Source: Panopea generosa (taxonomy: Eukaryota > Mollusca > Bivalvia > Adapedonta > Hiatellidae). From it: a stretch of DNA of 64,000 nt. This document shows positions 58,570 to 64,000 of this stretch, one piece after another. Made by a program: the position numbers and the translations under genes. Numbering within the stretch: the first letter of the stretch is position 1; each line of letters starts with the position of its first letter. The notes below the pieces were generated by a model. That model did not search any database. It saw only the letters and a program-made list of their open reading frames with translations, and had not been told where the DNA came from. The stretch lies in NCBI GenBank assembly GCA_029582155.1, contig CM055901.1, positions 1,814,001-1,878,000 of the forward strand. The letters are read 5' to 3'.

Positions 58570-61000
58570 TACTTTTATTCTGTTCTTTACTGATATGGCG
58601 CCTGATGCTTATTTCATTGCCATTTGAGCCAATGTAAATGTACATTATCCAGCACATATCAATAAAGTATGACTTTTAATGATAATAATGATGATAGTAT
58701 TTGGTGAGATATTCAGAAGAAATGGCATTGCAATAACATCACCACAAACACAAACAATGAATAGCATAATGATACTAATGTCAATACAAACATAAGATAT
58801 GACAACCGGACATACCGCCTCTGGACAGTAAGTGCCAAAAATCACAACGAACGAGTTAGTTTATAATAACTTAGTTCAGTTCGATTGCGTTGCAAGTTCA
58901 GAGATTACAAGAACCACATTCGAGTCTGCTTCCTCTGTAAAACCAGAACTGAGTATTGTATTTTGAGAAGCATCGGATCGAATTTGAGATTGAACTCACA
59001 ATACCTGTGCGTGATCAGCATACACTTTATTCGCTATATTTCTCCACATGGGTGATTGAAATTAAAATGAGACGGTTAAAATATAGTATTTACATTTGCA
59101 CATTCTGTTTTATGTAGATGTGTTTGATGACATTGCAGAAACCAGAGTAAAAAAACAAATAGTATTACATGATACTACATAACTGATGGTAAAATGAATT
59201 TGTTATGCCCGCATTGGATGCTATCAAAGTCGTACGGGCAATGCTATTAAATCTTCACTCTAAACCGTATCAAAGACTTGTTAACATGCAAACATATGAA
59301 GGAAAAACTATTGATATTATTGAATAGTCATAGCATCAAAACAGTATTTAACCAATTGTAATGGATAAACAAGTGTTTATATTGTCAAAATGTTGCTAAA
59401 TGTATCAGAATTGCAAACTATTCTCCGGAAATCAGTTGAACCGCATCTCCATTGTGATTTCCCAATACGTCGTCCTGTCATGTATCTTACGTCAAAAGTC
59501 ATATCTCACACGGTTCTTGTTTTTTTCACATCAGACAATCCAATGTAGACCATATCAGTATATGTTTTCATATAACTTTTCCCCTAAGGTCTACAACTTT
59601 CAAGTCGAAGTGTCTGATGCAGAACTATCCGGTGTATCATGCTAATCGCACTTGTTATACTATTTTTTCATCCGATATTGGAAAATAAGAAACTATATCG
59701 GAAGTGCCAATATCAATACATAGGTTGGAGACGGAGCAAAATAAAAATAACATGAAGTTATCTGGAACCATTTCAGCATGTATCCGTACCGAACCTACAA
59801 GTATGGTTTATACACATTTATAATTTGGTTCGATTACGAGAAAACTCGGAGCCAAGACAAACCGTTCTCAAATCTGCTTCCTGTATAGAACGATTTAATC
59901 TACTGAGTGGGATAAATGCTGTAACGGGCGACAATCTACCCACTACATTACCAGCCTGCTTAAATGGTACGTTGTTTTAGTAATTAATAAAAAACGTATT
60001 GATTGTCTTGTTATACATGCATTAAGATATGTTTCCATAGTTTTTATAATAGCTTGCATGGCTGATGTTGCCAATGCAACAAGTAATTAAATATCGATAT
60101 AGACTGATTTATTATTAACACGTTAATTTTCATTTTTAAGTTTAACGCTCCAATTGAAATATAAATATTGACACGTTTGGGTTGATTTGACATACAAAAC
60201 CATTGGGACTTTATTTAATAATGATAATGAGATGGGTTTTATTCATCTTTAAAGTAATTTATTTTGTAAGATATATATAGATTCTAGCATTTTCCCATGT
60301 TATACTCCTGTTTGGCATTTAATGACACTGTTTTCAATTTTAAAAAAAAATGTTGTTTTTTTAATTTCTCAGCAAGATGCCAAATATTTATTGTAAATGG
60401 AAAGAGCATTTTGCAATACCTGATGCTTATATATACACAGAAGATACTGCAAATGTTATAGTGGACTCTAGCTGAGGAAACGTTTACAGTTGATATGAAG
60501 TCGCCCGAGAATCGCAACTTGTCAATACCGATCTGCCACTACTAGTACAACAACAACTACAATATGTAGTATAAATAACAAATGAATCGACCATTGAATA
60601 AATGTCTCCATTCTATTGCATTCTATGTTAAACACACTCAATCAAATCTTTTGAAAGATTTCTATCCTGATCAGTATTGTCATATCGAATGTGAAGATAT
60701 CTTTCACATGGCGAGACAAACACTCTAGATACATTTTGTATTGGCCAGACGACAATAATGAATTGATTACTTACCAGGTGTATGCTTTAATTTTTGCAAA
60801 ATCCAACTCTTCAATTTCCAAACCAGTGATGCAGTTATCAATTTTGCGAAACGGTTAACACTTTCATATTCCATGGCAGACCATTTTTACACATTTACGG
60901 TATTTATGAAGCTATTACAGCGAGTATATCGGGATATTTTCATAATTTGAATTATATACTCAGTGACACTGTATTGCCAAAAGGATATCTATTTAAATAT
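58570..61000. other. Non-coding stretch
   Basis: AT-rich DNA with no recognised gene. Frames at 58645-58845, 59400-59645 and 60284-60517 have no domain. Confidence 0.45.
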
Positions 61001-61007
61001 GCTTCAA

Positions 61008-61160
61008 TAATATATTGAAAAGCTGTTTCTTAACCGGAGCTACGAACCTGTGTTAGATTAAAAATGATTTCCAGCTTAAAATTGAAACATATTTTGTGAC
61101 GTATCAATTTAATCCGCCATAGAGATTTACACGTAGAATTTGTTTCATCTTAGAAAGAGT
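61008..61160 (+). repeat. Dispersed repeat I, copy 2
   Basis: ATATTGAAAAGCTG, GTTAGATTAAAA, AAAATTGAAACATAT and GTTTCATCTTAGAAAGA parallel the 51390-51640 segment. Confidence 0.45.
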
Positions 61161-61429
61161 ACACATGACGTGGTGGTCGTCAAGCAGAATTTAAGCCGTC
61201 TTTTTTTTAAAATAGGGGTTTCGTTTTAAGTTTGCCATTCCTTTTGAAATATCGATTTTGTCATGTTTTGGAAGATGTGATGTACCAACACATTCGGATT
61301 TTTTTTATTTAGGATATTGAGATGCTTTTTAAAAAATAAAAAGTTTAAGAAATTTATAGCATTTTTCCTGATATACTACCATTAGTACTTTTTAATTTCA
61401 GATAAGTACCTGTATTATTCCTGTTTTTA

Positions 61430-64000
61430 ACTCTCGCTCAATTAGAAGGCCGTCAACGAGTCATGTGAAGATGTGCACACGTTCAGTGCATTGGTAGGGT
61501 AGCGAATTTGATGAAATGTAGTAAACTGGACTCATATGCTTTCGTAACCGTTGGAACATACTTGGGTTTCATTGCACAACTTATGTATCTTTTTCATGAT
61601 TTTCCGAGCTCAGAGACACCCGGTTTTTAACTCTAGCTCTATTATAAGGCAGTCAACGATTCTTGTGACGATGTGCACACGTGCAGTGCATTGGCACAGC
61701 AGCGATTTTAACAAAACATACTTGGATTTTATTCCACAACTCATGTGTCTTGGACTTGCATTTTCAAGCTCAGAAACACCAAGTGTTTTACTCTCGCTCA
61801 ATTAAAAAGGCCGTCAACGAGTATTGTGAAGATGTGCACACGTTCAGTGCATTGGCAGTGTAGCGAATTTAATGAAATGTAAACTGGACTCCGATGCTTT
61901 CGCAACTGTCGGCCGTTTGAACATACTTGGGTGTCATTGCACAACTTAGGTATCTTTTTCATGATTTTCCGAGCTCAGAGACACCCGGTTTTAAACTCTG
62001 GTTCTATTATAAGGCAGTTAACGAGTCTTGTGAAGATGTGCGCACGTTAAGTGCATTGGCTGGCCAGCGAGTTTGACACAATGTAGTAAACTGGCTTTCT
62101 GTTTCGTCGTCACTGTCGATCATTTGAAAATACTTGGGTTTCATTGCACAACTCATGTGTTTTGTACATGCTTTCCCGAGCTCTGAGACACCCAATCTTC
62201 AACTCAAGCTCAATTAGAAGGCCGTCAACGAGTCTTGTGAAGATATGCACACGTTAAGTGCATTGGTTGGCCAGCGAGTTTGACGAAATGTAGTAAACTG
62301 GCTTTCCATTTCGTCGCCGCTGTCGATCATTGGAAAATACCTGGGTTTCATTGCACAACTCATGCATTTTGTACTTGCTTTCCCGAGCTCAGAGTCACCC
62401 AATTTTTAATTTTGGCTCAATTAGAAGGCCGTCAACGAATCTTGTGAAGATGTGCAAACGTTCAGTGCATTGGCTGGGCAACGATTTCGACGAAATGTAG
62501 TAGTATACTGGCTTTCCATTCCGTAGCAATTATCGGCCGTTGAAAAATGCTTGGGTTTCATTGCACAACTCATGTATTATGTACATGCTTTCCCGAGCTC
62601 AAACACACCCAGTTTTTAACTCTGTTTCGAGTAAAGGCCGTCAACGAGTCGTGTGAAGATGTGCACACGTTCAGTGCATAGGCTAGGCAGCGATGTTGAC
62701 GAATATGCAGTAAACCTGCTTTCCATTAAATCGCAACTATCGGCCATTGGAAAATACTTAGGTTTCATTGCACACCTTGTGTATCTTGTACATGCTTTCC
62801 CGAGCTCAGAGACACCCCGTTTTTAATTCTGGCTCAGTTAGAAGGCCGTCAACGAGTCTTGTGAAAATATGTACACTTTCAGTGCATTGGATGGTTAGCG
62901 ATTTTGACGAAATGTAGTAAACAGGCTTTCCATTCCGTCGCAACTGTCGGCAGTTGGAAAATACTTAGTTGTCATTGCTCAAATCATGTATCTTGTACAT
63001 GCTATCACGAAGTCAAAGACACCCATTATTTTAATTCTGGCTTAACTGGTAGGCGGTTAACGAGTCTTGTGAAGATATGCACACGTTAAGTGCATTGGTT
63101 TGCCAGCGAGTTTGACGAAATGTAGTAAACTGGCTTTCCATTTCGTCGCCGCTGTCGGTCATTGGAAAATACCTATGTTTCATTGCACACCTCATACATT
63201 TTGTATTTGCTTTCCCGAGCTCAGAGTCACCCAATTTTTAATTTTGGCTCAATTAAAAGGTCGTCAACGAATCTTGTGAAGATGTGCAAACGTTCAGTGC
63301 ATTGGCTGGGCAACGATTTCGTCGAAATGTAGTAGTATACTGGCTTTCCATTCCGTCGCAATTGTCGGCCGTTGAAAAATACTTGGGTTTCATTGCACAA
63401 CTCATGTATCATGTACATGCTTTCCCGAGCTCAAACACACCCAGTTTTTAACTCTGTTTCGGTGAGAAGGCCGTCAACGAGTCGTGTGAAGATGTGCACA
63501 CGTTCAGTGCATAGACTAGGCAGCGATTTTTACGAATATGCAATAAACTGGCTTTCAATTAAATCACAACTATCGGCCATTGGAAAATACTTAGGTTTCA
63601 TTGCACAACTCGTGTATCTTGTACATGCTTTCCCGAGCTCAGAGACACCCCGGTTTTAATTCTTGCTCAGTTAGAAGGCCGTCAACGAGTCTTGTGAAAA
63701 TGTGTACACTTTCAGTGCATTGGATGGTTAGCGATTTTGACGAAATGTAGTAAACTGGCTTTCCATTCTGTCGCAACTGTCGGCAGTTGGAAAATACTTA
63801 GGTTTCATTGCTCAACTCATGTATCTTGTACATGCTATCCCGAAGTCAGAGACACCCATTATTTTAATTCTCGCTTAATTAGTAGGCGGTCAACGAGTCG
63901 TGTGAATATGTGAACACGTTCAGTGTATTGGCTAGGCAGCAATTTTAACGAAATGTAGTAAACTTGCATTCCATTCCGTCGCAACTGTCGGCCATTGAAA
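61430..64000. repeat. 208-bp satellite with tetrameric higher-order repeat
   Basis: At least 13 tandem units, with the marker AAGGCCGTCAACGAGT near 61446, 61646, 61807, 62011, 62218, 62425, 62634, 62842, 63050, 63257, 63467, 63675 and 63883. The early spacing is irregular (161-204 bp) and then settles at 207-210 bp. Each unit contains GTGAAGATGTGCACACGTTC, ATGTAGTAAACTGGCTTTCC and ATTGCACAACTCATGTATCT. Units four apart are most alike. Several units hold a minus-strand frame of about 62 codons (for example 62214-62402 and 63031-63234). The array continues past the window end. Confidence 0.97.

Overview
This window looks like animal nuclear DNA, most likely from a bivalve mollusc. It is AT-rich and nearly gene-free. 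It is crowded with tRNA-derived SINEs, decayed transposons and satellite arrays. The only convincing host coding unit is a single intron-bounded GPCR exon. The bivalve assignment is inference: it rests on the SINE types (tRNA heads joined to long conserved bodies), on a SWIM plus YqaJ gene relic of a kind common in molluscs, and on the orexin/allatotropin-type receptor. No bacterial, phage, CRISPR or operon structure is present.

Layout. 0-10 kb: relics of two Tc1/mariner-superfamily transposases (1.1-1.5 kb minus, 3.4-4.3 kb plus), two SINEs of one family (2.6 and 8.2 kb), two MITE-like inverted-repeat elements, a CT microsatellite and a poly-C run. 10-24 kb: mostly AT-rich non-coding DNA with several SINE copies, a TA microsatellite and a 125-bp satellite (17.6-19.9 kb) that is interrupted by a dispersed repeat whose sibling lies at 23.3 kb. 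24-34 kb: a third SINE type, a second copy of the 6.7-kb MITE, a broken coiled-coil coding relic (28 kb) and a 54-bp satellite (30.7-31.85 kb). 34-44 kb: a 45-bp minisatellite with a long open frame, a LINE 3' fragment, a three-copy dispersed repeat, and the first coding exon of an orexin/allatotropin-receptor-like GPCR (41825-42235, minus). 44-58 kb: a multiply broken SWIM/YqaJ gene, two related LINE fragments, more SINEs, two hairpins, a MITE and an old tandem array. 58-64 kb: non-coding DNA, then a 208-bp satellite with a four-unit higher-order repeat that runs off the right edge.

The genes do not form a shared pathway. The receptor exon should splice to exons that I could not find in the 41.8 kb downstream on its strand. 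All transposase, retrotransposon and YqaJ coding regions contain stops, frameshifts or lost catalytic residues, so they appear to be dead. I did not find a new molecular system. The observations most worth following are the satellite higher-order structure, the open-frame minisatellite, the SWIM/YqaJ relic and the hairpins.
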